Below, one piece after another: positions 16,299 to 24,848 of a stretch of 64,000 nucleotides of DNA. Location: the NCBI GenBank assembly GCA_964519015.1, contig CAZFHZ010000004.1:1-64000 (forward strand), in the 5' to 3' direction. The translations under genes were made by a program, and so were the position numbers. The stretch comes from CAZFHZ01 sp964519015. Lineage in GTDB: Bacteria > Blakebacterota > Blakebacteria > Blakebacterales > CAYUVJ01. Below the pieces are notes generated by a model. The model was not told the origin of the DNA. It saw only the letters and a program-made list of their open reading frames with translations, and searched no databases. Each line of letters begins with the position of its first letter. The first letter of the stretch is position 1.

Positions 16299-17855
16299 CT
16301 ATTCCTCCTCGAACGGGAGCGGCCAGACGGGGTGGAAGCGACCACTCGGACCGGCCGGCTCCGGCCGGAGCCGTTCCTCGCTCCGCTCGACCCATTCCTC
16401 CGGGTCCCTTTCATCCAGCCGGCGCAGCGGCCCTCCCCCCACCCCACTCCAACCCATCGTCTCCACCGCCGCCAGGTCAACCGCCCAGACGGGTATCCCG
16501 GCTGCCGCCAGCCGCGAAGCCTCGGCGGCGGCCGCCAGGAGCAACCGAGACCCGGCCTCCCGGTAGGCCCGGGCCGTCCAGCCCCCCGAAGGACCCGTGG
16601 TCCGACCCACCGCCTCGACCGCCCGGTAGACGGCCGGATCGGGTCGGCTCCGTCCCCGCACCCGGTGGTAGAACCGCACGCCCTCCGGCCCGGTGAGCCG
16701 AGCCAGGAGCGCCCGCACGCGTTCCGTGTCCGCCGGTCCGACCCCGGCCGCCGTCTCCTCGACGGCCGACCGGACGGCCGGCCCGCCGGCCTGCTCCATG
16801 CGCCGGCAGGGACCGACCCCCATGCCGAGGCGGGCGGCCTCGGCATCGAGGGCGTCCGGTCGGGCGCCCTCCAGGACCAGTAGAAGCGCCTCGCGCCACC
16901 AGGCTTCGGCCACCCGCCGGCCGATCCCCTGCCGCTCCAGGCCCTCGGGCCACTCCCGGTGCGCCCGCTGCCTCAGGGTGAAGAGGCTGAGCAGATCGGC
17001 CGCTTCCGGGTGCCCGGCCGCCGCCCGGGCCAGTCGGATCGCCCGCCCGGCGCCCGCCGGCCAGCGGGAGCGGCCGGAGGGGAGCACCGAGTCGAGCAGG
17101 TCGTTGCGGAGTGCCTCTCCCGGGACCCCGGTCGCCAGCCGTTTCCAGAGACGGCGGCGCAGCCCGCGCCGGCCGACCGCGCTCCCTTCGATCAGCCGGT
17201 CGATCCAGGTGCTTCCCTGCGGATAGCGCCGCGGGCAGCGGCGCCGTCGCCGGACGGCGCCGGCCGACGGCCCCGCTGGGGGCGAAGTGCCGGCCGTTCC
17301 GCCGGCCGACGCCACCACCCGGTCGATCAGTCCGAAGCGGAGGGAGCGGGGAGCATTGAGAGGCCTGGTCCCCACGAGCAGTTCGAGGGCCCGCACCGGC
17401 CCCACCACCCGGGCCAGCCAGGCGGCTCCCCCCAGGACCGGCAGGAGACCGAAGGCCAGTTCGGGGTAGCCGAGCAGGGTTGAGGGATCATCGGTGGCCC
17501 AGCGCTCGTCGCAGGCCAGGGCCAGGGTCAGTGAAGCCCCGAGCGCCGGACCGTCGATGAGCGCCAGGGTGGGGGCGGGGAAGGCCTCCAGGGCGGCCAG
17601 CACCGGCCCGGCCGCCTGCTGGAGCGGCTCCAGGTAGGCCGCGTCCAGGCCGTTCGGCCGCCGCAGGCGGACGGGATCGAGACCGAGTCCGAAACGACCA
17701 GGGGGGCCGGTCACCACCAGCAGGGGGGGACGGGCGCGGGCGGCTTCCGTCAGCACGGTCGCGAAGTCTTCGAGGGACCCCGGCGTCAGGTAACCCCGGT
17801 CGTCCTGGGGCAGCGTCAGGTTGAGGACGCCGGTCGCTGGATTGTCCTTCCTCAT
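16299..17855 (-). CDS. Crotonase fused to HCDH C-terminal-like domains, lacking the NAD-binding domain
   Basis: 518 residues from ATG 17855 (GGGAGAGG upstream; a GTG at 17885 adds ten residues). The N-terminal 190 residues are a crotonase: DGPALGASLTLALACDER and GYPELAFGLLPVLGGAAWLARVVG. The Glu in the PE motif is kept, but the other catalytic Glu (GGGxE in FadB) is Thr here. The C-terminal half resembles two 3-hydroxyacyl-CoA dehydrogenase C-terminal helical domains (WWREALLLVLEGA...LDAEAARLGMGVGP; GSRLLLAAAAEASRLAA...GVGGGPLRRLDE). The Rossmann NAD-binding domain expected between them is missing, replaced by an Arg/Ala/Pro-rich stretch. Hydratase activity is doubtful; an isomerase or non-catalytic role is possible. 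Confidence 0.75.
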   Translation of the reverse strand: MRKDNPATGVLNLTLPQDDRGYLTPGSLEDFATVLTEAARARPPLLVVTGPPGRFGLGLDPVRLRRPNGLDAAYLEPLQQAAGPVLAALEAFPAPTLALIDGPALGASLTLALACDERWATDDPSTLLGYPELAFGLLPVLGGAAWLARVVGPVRALELLVGTRPLNAPRSLRFGLIDRVVASAGGTAGTSPPAGPSAGAVRRRRRCPRRYPQGSTWIDRLIEGSAVGRRGLRRRLWKRLATGVPGEALRNDLLDSVLPSGRSRWPAGAGRAIRLARAAAGHPEAADLLSLFTLRQRAHREWPEGLERQGIGRRVAEAWWREALLLVLEGARPDALDAEAARLGMGVGPCRRMEQAGGPAVRSAVEETAAGVGPADTERVRALLARLTGPEGVRFYHRVRGRSRPDPAVYRAVEAVGRTTGPSGGWTARAYREAGSRLLLAAAAEASRLAAAGIPVWAVDLAAVETMGWSGVGGGPLRRLDERDPEEWVERSEERLRPEPAGPSGRFHPVWPLPFEEE

Positions 17856-17910
17856 ACCCCTCTCCCGCCAGGATCGCCCGAACACACTCCCCTATTGATG
17901 CATCCCGAAC

Positions 17911-17948
17911 ACTAGTGTCCCGAGTCAGAATTTCGCATCATTTCGTTG
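17911..17948 (+). repeat. Copy of a dispersed repeat (CTAGTGTCCCGAG... end)
   Basis: From 17915, 34 bases match the minus strand of 49800-49833 at 28 positions by my count, including 14 identical at the start (GTGTCCCGAGTCAG). Both copies begin with CTRGTGTC. It lies in the 230-bp gap between the crotonase gene and the decayed amidohydrolase; the rest of that gap shows no gene. Confidence 0.5.
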
Positions 17949-18086
17949 TGCCGACAGGGTAGCAGATGCCAGGCGCGGCGACGAATGCGATGCCCCATCC
18001 CGGATGGCTTGACAGGCCCGGTCTCCTCTGGTGGTGCCGGGAGTGGCCGTCCCCCACCTCTCCCGTCGAACCCATGGAGGGAACCG

Positions 18087-19153
18087 ATGTCCGCCCGCCG
18101 CTCCCTGCTCCATCTTCCGCCGGTTGTGCTCCTGCTGTCGGTCGCCCTGGCCGGGCCGGTCGGGGCGCAGGAGCGCGGCGGTGCCCCCGGACCCGCCACC
18201 CGGGTGATCGACGCCGGCGGACGGCTGGTCCTCCCCGGTTTCAACGACGCCCATTGCCATTTCGCCAGTGGTTCCGCGCGACTACGCAGCCTCGACCTCT
18301 ACGGGGTCGACTCCCTGGCGAAGGTGCTGCAACTGGTCGCCGAACGGTTCGCCCGCGCCGCACCGGGGGAGTGGATCACCGGGGCCGGATACGATCACAC
18401 TCTGTGGGGCGAAGCCTGGTCGACCAGGGGATCCGGACCGGCCAGGGGGACTACTGGGTGCGGACCGGTTTCGCCAAGGTGTTCATCGACGGCACGCTGG
18501 GAGACGGCACCGCCGCGATGTTCGAGCCCTTCACGGACAATCCCGACTCCCGCGGCATCCCCATGATGACCCAGCAGGAACTGGATGACCTGGTACTGCT
18601 GGCCGACCGCAACGGGCTCCAGGTGGGCGTCCACGCGATCGGGGACCAGGGGAGTGACATGGTCCTCAACGCCTACGAGAAGGCGGCGCTGGTCAACGGG
18701 CGGCACGACATGCGCTTCGCGGAGACCCGGGTCGGGATCGACCGGTGCAAGACCGCCTACGCCTGGCGGAGCCTGCTCGATTCGGGAGCGGTCCTCTCCT
18801 TCAGAACCGACTGGTCGGTGGAGCCGCTCGACCCGATGCGCGGGGTCTTCAGTGCGGTCACCCGGACCAACATCCAGCGGATGGAGCCGAAGACCGGCTG
18901 GTTCCCGGAACAGAAGCTCACCGTCTGGGAGGCGATCAACTACTACACCTGGGGGAGCGCCTACGGAGAGCACCTGGAAGGAGTGAAGGGTACCCTGGCG
19001 CCCGGGCGGCTGGCCGACCTGGTGGTGATGGACCGCGACCTCTTCACCATCCCGCCCGAGGAGATCCTGAAGGCGCAGGTCGACGTCACCATCACCGGCG
19101 GCCGGGTGGTCTGGGACCGCGCGAAGGGGGAGTGGAACGGCGGACTCGATTGA
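18087..19153 (+). pseudogene. Decayed exported YtcJ-type amidohydrolase
   Basis: ATG 18087 with GGAGGGAA upstream and a signal peptide (LLLSVALAGPVGAQ). Frame one carries VIDAGGRLVLPGFNDAHCHFASGS and EWITGAGYDHTLWGEA. Near 18410-18420 the homology passes to another frame with GQGDYWVRTGFAKVFIDGTLGDGT, VGVHAIGDQGSD, SFRTDWSVEPLDPMRGV and LAPGRLADLVVMDRDLF. Intact relatives are about 550 residues. Compared with them three blocks are absent: about 50-70 residues before VIDAGG, about 180 at the frame change, and about 55 including the metal-binding RIEH between FAETRV and GIDRCKTAY. The product should be inactive. Confidence 0.8.
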
Positions 19154-19221
19154 CACCGGGGAAGGACGGTCCCAGAATCGCGGGTCCAGGTACCGTCCGC
19201 TGATCCCGCAGGAGGACGCCG

Positions 19222-19848
19222 ATGACCGTCTTCGATCCGGCGCATCGTTCCGAGAGTCTCGCGGCCCGGGCGGCCCTGCTGCTGTTACGCAACGTCGACG
19301 CCGTACAGGAAGGTCTCACCCACGCCGCCCGCCGGGAGGGACTGCCGGTCCTCCAGGCCTCGCTCCTGGTCCGGGTACATCTCGCCGACCCCGAGCATAC
19401 GACCGTCAGCACACTCTCGGAGATCCTGCGCCTGACCCCGCCGACCGTGAGCGACAGTCTCAAGGCACTCGTCCGTAAGGGCCTGCTCTCACGCCGGCGC
19501 AGCCCGGAGGATGGCCGCCGGGTCTTCTTCCATCCCACCCTGCTGGGGGAAGAGACCGCCCGGAGGCTGGCGGTCTGGGCCGCACCGGTGGAAGACACCG
19601 TCACCCGGATGAGCCGTTCCGAACAGCTCTCCCTGTTGGGTACGCTCGCCCATCTGCTGCACGATCGGGTGCGGGAAGGTCACCGGGTGGAGGAACCGAT
19701 GTGCCTCAGCTGCGCCGACTTCGAGGTGCTCTCCTGGGAACGGGGTGAGTTCCGTTGCCGGGCCCGGCAGAGCTGGCTCCCCCTGGAAGGACTGCGCACC
19801 GACTGTCCCGGACACTCCCCCTGGCGAGGCGACGTCCGGCCCAGTTGA
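19222..19848 (+). CDS. MarR-family winged-helix regulator with C-terminal cysteine cluster
   Basis: 208 residues, GGAGGA 7 bases before the ATG. Residues about 35-150 form a MarR winged helix: TVSTLSEILRLTPPTVSDSLKALVRKGLLSRRRSPEDGRRVFFHPT, then a long dimerisation helix. The C-terminal 50 residues hold four Cys in the pattern MCLSC ... FRCRA ... DCPGH, also found in some other MarR proteins and suggestive of a metal or redox site. It neighbours the decayed amidohydrolase and is convergent with the phoR-like gene. Its target is unknown. Confidence 0.86.
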   Translation: MTVFDPAHRSESLAARAALLLLRNVDAVQEGLTHAARREGLPVLQASLLVRVHLADPEHTTVSTLSEILRLTPPTVSDSLKALVRKGLLSRRRSPEDGRRVFFHPTLLGEETARRLAVWAAPVEDTVTRMSRSEQLSLLGTLAHLLHDRVREGHRVEEPMCLSCADFEVLSWERGEFRCRARQSWLPLEGLRTDCPGHSPWRGDVRPS

Positions 19849-19893
19849 CCGGGGATCCGCCGTCTCCACGCATCCGAACGGCCCCGGTCCCGC

Positions 19894-21660
19894 TCAGGCC
19901 GGTTCCCCATCTCCGGGGATCGGGAGGGTGATCCAGAAGATCGATCCGTGGGGCGAGGCGGGCAAATATCCGACCCGTCCCCCCATCGCCTCGGTCAAGT
20001 GCTTCACGATCGAGAGCCCCAGACCGGTCCCCCCCCGCTCGCGTGAGCGTCCCTCGTCCACCCGGTAGAAGCGTTCGAAAAGGCGTTCCCGGTGCCGGGG
20101 CTCGATGCCCGGCCCATCGTCGGCCACCTCGATCCTCAGGATCGAGCCGCTCTCCACCCGGATCTCGATATGGCTCCCGGGGGGAGCGTACCGGACCGCG
20201 TTCTCCAGCAGGTTGAGCAGTACCTGGTCGAGGGCCTGGGCGTCGGCCAGTGCGACCGGCTCCCCTTCCATGATCACCCGGATCGACTGCTGTCTGGATT
20301 CGGCCGCCGGGCCGACCGAACCGGCCGCCCTCCGGACCGCCGTGCCGACGGTGATAGGGGCGGGACGAGGCCGGTACTCCCCCGCCTCGATCTTGGAGAT
20401 GTCGAGCAGGTCGGCAACCAGTCCGCTGAGTCGTTCGGCGTTGCGCAGGATGGCGTCGAGGAACCGGCGCGAACGGACCGGGTCGTCGCTGGCGTCATCG
20501 ATCAGTGTCTCGGCATTGGCGCGGATGATGCTGACCGGAGTGCGCAGCTCATGGGAGACGTTGGCTACGAAGTCCCGCCGTATCCTCTCCAGCCGGCGTA
20601 GCTCGGTCACATCGTGCAGCACCAGCACCACGCCACCGGTGATCCGCAGGGGGGTCGCCCGGGCCAGAACCCGGACCGGCCGGTCCGCCCCCACCTCGAA
20701 CTCCCCGGAGCCGGGTTCACCGGCCAGCGCCCGGCCGACCAGTTCCTGGACGGCCGGCGCCCGGATCGTCTCCACCAGGCTCCGTCCGATGGGGACCTCG
20801 ACCAGGCCGAGGAGCTTGAGTGCTCCGGCGTTGACCAACGTAACGTGCAGTCCGGGGTCGAGGGCCAGCACCGCCTCGCTCATGCTCTCCAGGACCGCTT
20901 CGAACCGGTTGCGCTCCCGGGCCAGTGTCTCCACGGTCTGTTCGAGCCGGTCGGCGATCTCGTTGACCGAACCGGCCAGACCGCCGATCTCATCGGAGGT
21001 GTAGGCGGCGATCCGGCGCCGTGTCCCTCCCCGGACGATCGCCTCTGAGGTCTCAGCCACCCGGCGCAGGGTCCGCGACACCAGTTCGGCGGCCATACCG
21101 CTGAGCAGGATGGCCAGACCCACTCCGATGAGTCCGGCCAGCAGGAGGAAATCGCGCAGGCGATGACGGAGGAGGAGGACCTCGGTCAGGGGGAGAGCCA
21201 GGCGGACCGTGCCCGGCCGGTCGGGTCGTTGCAGGGGGACCGCAATGTAGAGCATCCGGGTGCCGATGGTCGCGCTGTAGCGCCGGGAGACACCGATGCC
21301 CGTCTCCTGGGCCTGCCGGATCTCCGGGCGATCGCGGTGGTTCTCGATGGCCCGGACGCCCGCCAGGTCGAGGTCGGAATCTCCGATGATCGTGCCGTCG
21401 GCCAGGATCAGGGTGACCCGGGCAGCGACCAACTCGGCGAGCGCATCAGCGGTGGAATCGGCCCGGATGACATCGAGCGGCCCCGGGAGTCTCGACACGA
21501 TCCCGGCGGCGAGTCGGGCCTGGACCAGCAGCTCGCTCTCCAGACGCTGATCGAGCCAGGAGGTCAACCGCACCTGGACGATCCCGCCGCTCACGGCGAT
21601 CACCAGCAGGATGAGGAGCAGGGAGAGGCTGAAAAGTTTTAAGCGGATCCCGACTCTCAC
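19894..21660 (-). CDS. phoR: PhoR-like sensor histidine kinase
   Basis: 588 residues from GTG 21660, which overlaps the stop of the response regulator (GTGA). Two membrane helices (about 8-28 and 165-190) flank an extracytoplasmic sensor of about 135 residues. Then come HAMP (RTLRRVAETSEAIVRGG), a PAS domain (NRFEAVLESMSEAVLALD), HisKA with the phospho-acceptor in FVANVSHELRTPVSII, and HATPase (LLENAVRYAPPG, VADDGPGIEP, GGTGLGLSIVKHL). PAS plus PhoB-type partner fits PhoR, though E. coli PhoR lacks the large periplasmic sensor. Genus-level function is inferred; no pst or phoU gene is in the window. Confidence 0.85.
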   Translation of the reverse strand: MRVGIRLKLFSLSLLLILLVIAVSGGIVQVRLTSWLDQRLESELLVQARLAAGIVSRLPGPLDVIRADSTADALAELVAARVTLILADGTIIGDSDLDLAGVRAIENHRDRPEIRQAQETGIGVSRRYSATIGTRMLYIAVPLQRPDRPGTVRLALPLTEVLLLRHRLRDFLLLAGLIGVGLAILLSGMAAELVSRTLRRVAETSEAIVRGGTRRRIAAYTSDEIGGLAGSVNEIADRLEQTVETLARERNRFEAVLESMSEAVLALDPGLHVTLVNAGALKLLGLVEVPIGRSLVETIRAPAVQELVGRALAGEPGSGEFEVGADRPVRVLARATPLRITGGVVLVLHDVTELRRLERIRRDFVANVSHELRTPVSIIRANAETLIDDASDDPVRSRRFLDAILRNAERLSGLVADLLDISKIEAGEYRPRPAPITVGTAVRRAAGSVGPAAESRQQSIRVIMEGEPVALADAQALDQVLLNLLENAVRYAPPGSHIEIRVESGSILRIEVADDGPGIEPRHRERLFERFYRVDEGRSRERGGTGLGLSIVKHLTEAMGGRVGYLPASPHGSIFWITLPIPGDGEPA

Positions 21661-22364
21661 GACCCGGCCATCTCCGGTCTCGGACGCAAGCGGTAGCCGA
21701 CGCCCCGGACGGTCTCGATGTACTCCCCGACCGGTCCGAGTTTCTCGCGGAGCCGCTTCACGTGAGTATCCACCGTCCGGGTGGTCACATCGGCCTGTAT
21801 CCCCCACACATCATCCAGCAGCATGTCGCGTGTCTGGACCCGGCCCCGCCGGTCATACAGGGTGACCAGCAGCCGGAACTCCAGGGCGGTCAGTACGACC
21901 TCCCTGTCCTCCACCCAGACCCGGTGCCCCGGTTCGTCGATGCGGAGTCGTCCGAAGACGACGGCCGGCGCCTCCTCCGATTCCTCCCCCCGCCCCCGGC
22001 GCAGCACCGCACGCACGCGCAGCATCAGTTCCCGCATGCTGAAGGGCTTGACCACATAGTCGTCGGCCCCGACCTCGAAACCGACCACGCGGTCGATCTC
22101 CTCCTCCCGGGCGGTCAACATGATGATGAAGACGTTCCGGGTGCGGGGGTCCTCCCGCAGGCGGCGGCAGACCTCGGTACCGGAGATGTCGGGCAGCATG
22201 ATATCGAGCAGGATGAGTTCGGGGACGGGCTCCTGCACGGCGAGTTCCAGCCCCGGGCCGCCTTCGGTCGCGGTCCGGGTCGTGTAGCCCTCCCGCTGCA
22301 GGTTGTATTCCAGGATACCGAGCAGATCCGCTTCGTCCTCGATGATCAGAACAAGACCGGGCAT
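21657..22364 (-). CDS. phoB: PhoB-like OmpR-family response regulator
   Basis: 235 residues. Receiver domain: LIIEDEADLLGIL, phospho-acceptor Asp54 in LILLDIMLPD, switch Thr in IIMLTA and Lys in DYVVKPFSMREL. C-terminal winged helix: LTALEFRLLVTLYDRRGRVQTRDMLLDDVWG and TRTVDTHVKRLREKLG, with VRGVGYRL at the end. It overlaps the kinase gene by four bases. Four 11-bp-phased repeats (22390-22428) upstream look like its own binding site, which would mean autoregulation. Confidence 0.9.
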   Translation of the reverse strand: MPGLVLIIEDEADLLGILEYNLQREGYTTRTATEGGPGLELAVQEPVPELILLDIMLPDISGTEVCRRLREDPRTRNVFIIMLTAREEEIDRVVGFEVGADDYVVKPFSMRELMLRVRAVLRRGRGEESEEAPAVVFGRLRIDEPGHRVWVEDREVVLTALEFRLLVTLYDRRGRVQTRDMLLDDVWGIQADVTTRTVDTHVKRLREKLGPVGEYIETVRGVGYRLRPRPEMAGS

Positions 22365-22389
22365 GATTCTGTGAACCTGCTATTCAGAG

Positions 22390-22428
22390 GTGACGGTGTG
22401 GTGACGTCCGGGCGACGATGTCGTGACG
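22390..22428 (-). promoter_or_regulatory. PHO-box-like array: four 11-bp-spaced CGTCAC repeats
   Basis: On the plus strand GTGACG occurs at 22390, 22401 and 22423, with GCGACG at 22412, exactly 11 bases apart each. On the minus strand this reads CGTCAC, CGTCGC, CGTCAC, CGTCAC leading toward the phoB-like ATG 25 bases further on. PhoB/PhoP-type regulators bind 11-nt direct-repeat units, and the actinobacterial unit has a GTTCACC core. Identification as an operator is inference from spacing and position. Confidence 0.6.
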
Positions 22429-22549
22429 GTGGACACCCTCGGTCGGTGGGAAGATAGTCCTGACCCCTGCCGGTCGTCACGGCGCTATGCTCACCCGGCG
22501 CGCGTTCTCGTCCCGGCTGGCGGCCAGTCGTTCGAGCCGGTCATCGGGG

Positions 22550-24586
22550 TCACATCCCTTCGAAGAAGCTGCGCATGTCCTCCACGGCCTCCGGGGCCCC
22601 CACCAGGGTGAGCCGGTCCCCCACCTGCAACGGGGTACGACCGTGGGGTACGATCATCCGGCCCTCCCGGACGATCATCGCGATCAGGCAGCTCTCGTGC
22701 ATCTGGAGCTCTCCGATGGTGCGGCCGGCCAGCAGGGTGTCCCGCACATCCACCTCGAGGACCCCGCCGCTGCGCAGGAAGAGTCCCCGGATCCGCTCAT
22801 CGGTGTCGAGTTCGCGCCAGCTCCCGCCGAAATCGATCGCCTCCGCCCGGTTGGCCAATTCGGCCAGATAGCGCAGGTGCCGGCCCGGGTCCTCGCTGGG
22901 ACCGATCAGGATGAAGAGGGCGTAGATCGGCTCCTGGCTCCCTTCCACCCAGACCCCGGAGACCGAATGGACGATCGTCAGTTCCGGGCTCTCGACGAAA
23001 TCCACCCGGGCATGAGGGAGTGCGACGTGACGTCCGATCGGGGTCTCCCCCAGCCGGCTGGAACTGGAGAGGGCGGCCAGGATGGAGTCGGCGGGCACTT
23101 CCAGGCGCTCTGAGAAAGAGGCCGCGGCCCGGGCGAGCAGGTCCCAGTAGCTCTCGCCTTCGCGGTGGCGGAGCACACCGGCACGCACCACGCTGTTCTC
23201 GAACGCATCGCGCCGGCGGAGACCCTTCTCCCGCAGGATCTGGCGCAGTTCCTGGTCGAGATGGGGGGTGGCGGACCGTCCCATCCGCTGGAAGAGATGA
23301 TAAAGGGCACCGGTGCGGGCGACCCGGTCTCGGGCGTAGTAGATGTACCAGAGGAGGGCCAGCGCAACGAGCGCACCGGAGGAGAGCAGCGGCATCAGGC
23401 CGAGCTGCGGGATGAGCACGACCGGTGTCAGGATCCCGACGATCTGCACCCAGGGATAACCCCAAGAACGGAAACCCGGATCGTAGGAGGGGATCCGGCT
23501 CTCCCGCATCACGATCACGGCCAGGCTGACCAGCCCGAAGACCATCAGCTGGAAGGCGCTGGCCAGTTTGGCGATGCCCACCGGACTGAGGACCAGGATG
23601 AAGACCATCATGAGACCGGCCGTGAGCAGGATGGCGTTGGTCGGGGTATGGAACCGGCCCAGCCGGCGGAAGACCTCGGGGGCCATGTCATCCCGCCCCA
23701 TCGCGAACGGGTAACGGGAGGCGGCTGCCAGACCGGCGTTGGCGGAGGAGACGAAGGAGAGGACCGCGGCGGTCACGAAGGCCAGCACACCGATCCGCCC
23801 CGTGAAACGCCCGGCCGCATAGGCCACCGGGGTCAGGGTGCCGGAGAGTCCATCCGGCTCGCTCACCCCGATCAGCACGAACATCACGAGCACATAGACC
23901 AGGGTGGCGATGCCCAGCGCATAGATCATCGCCAGCGGGATGGTGCGTTCGAGCCGATCGATCTCCTCGGAGATGCTGGCCACCTTGGTCAATCCGGTGA
24001 AACCCACGAAGACGATGCCCACCGAGGCCAGGAAGGCGTTGGCGTCAGTCGTCCAGAACGGCACCAGGTGCGAACTCTCCATATGGAAGAGACCCTCGAC
24101 GACGAACCAGACCATCACGCCGAGTACGGCCGCGACCATCAGGACCTGGATGCGCGCCATGTGCCGAACCCCGGCGATGTTGACCACCACCAGCAGACAG
24201 CAGATCGCCAGCGCCACCGGACGGAAAGAGAAGTCGAGGAAGAGCGCGGTGTATGCGCCCAGCCCCACCAGGTCGAAGGCGCTCTTGAAGGTCATGGCCA
24301 GCCAGGTCCCCAGCCCGGCCACCGTGCCGACCATCGGGCCGAGTGCCCGATCGAGGAAGAAATAGGTCCCGCCGGCACGTGGCATGGCCGTGGAGAGTTC
24401 CGCTTTGCTGAGCAAGGCCGGAATCAACAGCAGGCCGGCCACCAGATAGACCAGAGGCGCCGCGTTCCCGACCTGGCGGAAGACCAGGGAAGGGAGCAGG
24501 AAGATCCCCGAAGCCAGCATCGGTGCGATACTGATCGCGAAGACCGCCGGCAAGCGAAGCTGTCTGCGCAGGCGCTGTTCGTTCAA
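22550..24586 (-). CDS. APC-type amino acid permease fused to PTS EIIA and TrkA-C domains
   Basis: 678 residues from TTG 24586 with AAGGAGGA upstream. Residues 1-430 are an APC transporter with about 12 helices (AISIAPMLASGIFLLPSLVF, AELSTAMPRAGGTYFFLDRALG). Residues about 440-595 form a cytoplasmic PTS EIIA (fructose/Ntr type) with the phospho-His in GRHVALPHARVDF. Residues about 605-678 are a TrkA-C/RCK-C domain (TLLAGRTIGELQMHESCLIAMIVREGRMIVPHG...LQVGDRLTLVG), which often binds small ligands. This suggests uptake gated by PTS phosphorylation state and a ligand. It lies upstream of phoB on the same strand. Confidence 0.85.
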   Translation of the reverse strand: MNEQRLRRQLRLPAVFAISIAPMLASGIFLLPSLVFRQVGNAAPLVYLVAGLLLIPALLSKAELSTAMPRAGGTYFFLDRALGPMVGTVAGLGTWLAMTFKSAFDLVGLGAYTALFLDFSFRPVALAICCLLVVVNIAGVRHMARIQVLMVAAVLGVMVWFVVEGLFHMESSHLVPFWTTDANAFLASVGIVFVGFTGLTKVASISEEIDRLERTIPLAMIYALGIATLVYVLVMFVLIGVSEPDGLSGTLTPVAYAAGRFTGRIGVLAFVTAAVLSFVSSANAGLAAASRYPFAMGRDDMAPEVFRRLGRFHTPTNAILLTAGLMMVFILVLSPVGIAKLASAFQLMVFGLVSLAVIVMRESRIPSYDPGFRSWGYPWVQIVGILTPVVLIPQLGLMPLLSSGALVALALLWYIYYARDRVARTGALYHLFQRMGRSATPHLDQELRQILREKGLRRRDAFENSVVRAGVLRHREGESYWDLLARAAASFSERLEVPADSILAALSSSSRLGETPIGRHVALPHARVDFVESPELTIVHSVSGVWVEGSQEPIYALFILIGPSEDPGRHLRYLAELANRAEAIDFGGSWRELDTDERIRGLFLRSGGVLEVDVRDTLLAGRTIGELQMHESCLIAMIVREGRMIVPHGRTPLQVGDRLTLVGAPEAVEDMRSFFEGM

Positions 24587-24658
24587 ACGATCCTCCTTCG
24601 GGCCGTGCTCCGGCGCCGGTGCGGACCGATCCCGGCGGCGCGGGGAGAACAGAATATC

Positions 24659-24692
24659 GGATGGTCCTTCGGGGTGCCAGTACCGACCATCC
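24659..24692. repeat. Inverted repeat in a divergent promoter region
   Basis: GGATGGTC (24659-24666) and GACCATCC (24685-24692), a perfect 8-bp inverted repeat around 18 bases, in the 262-bp gap between the divergent APC-EIIA and GNAT-like genes. It could be an operator or an RNA hairpin; nothing else is visible in this gap. Confidence 0.4.
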
Positions 24693-24848
24693 AGCCTTCA
24701 AGGGCGGCGCGGGCGGACCGCAGAGGCCGCTTGCAGTCCCTCCCCTCCTTCCGGCAAAGTAGGGCGCTGATACGGGACTCCGGCTCCCTCGGAGGGTCTG
24801 AGGGCAGAAGCGATCCCGATCCCCACCGTGGGGAGAGCGGAGGCGGGC

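Noticed and set aside
17966..19153. The amidohydrolase as a simple single-base frameshift error
   Set aside because: Restoring the frame still leaves about 180 residues missing at that point and two further family blocks absent elsewhere.
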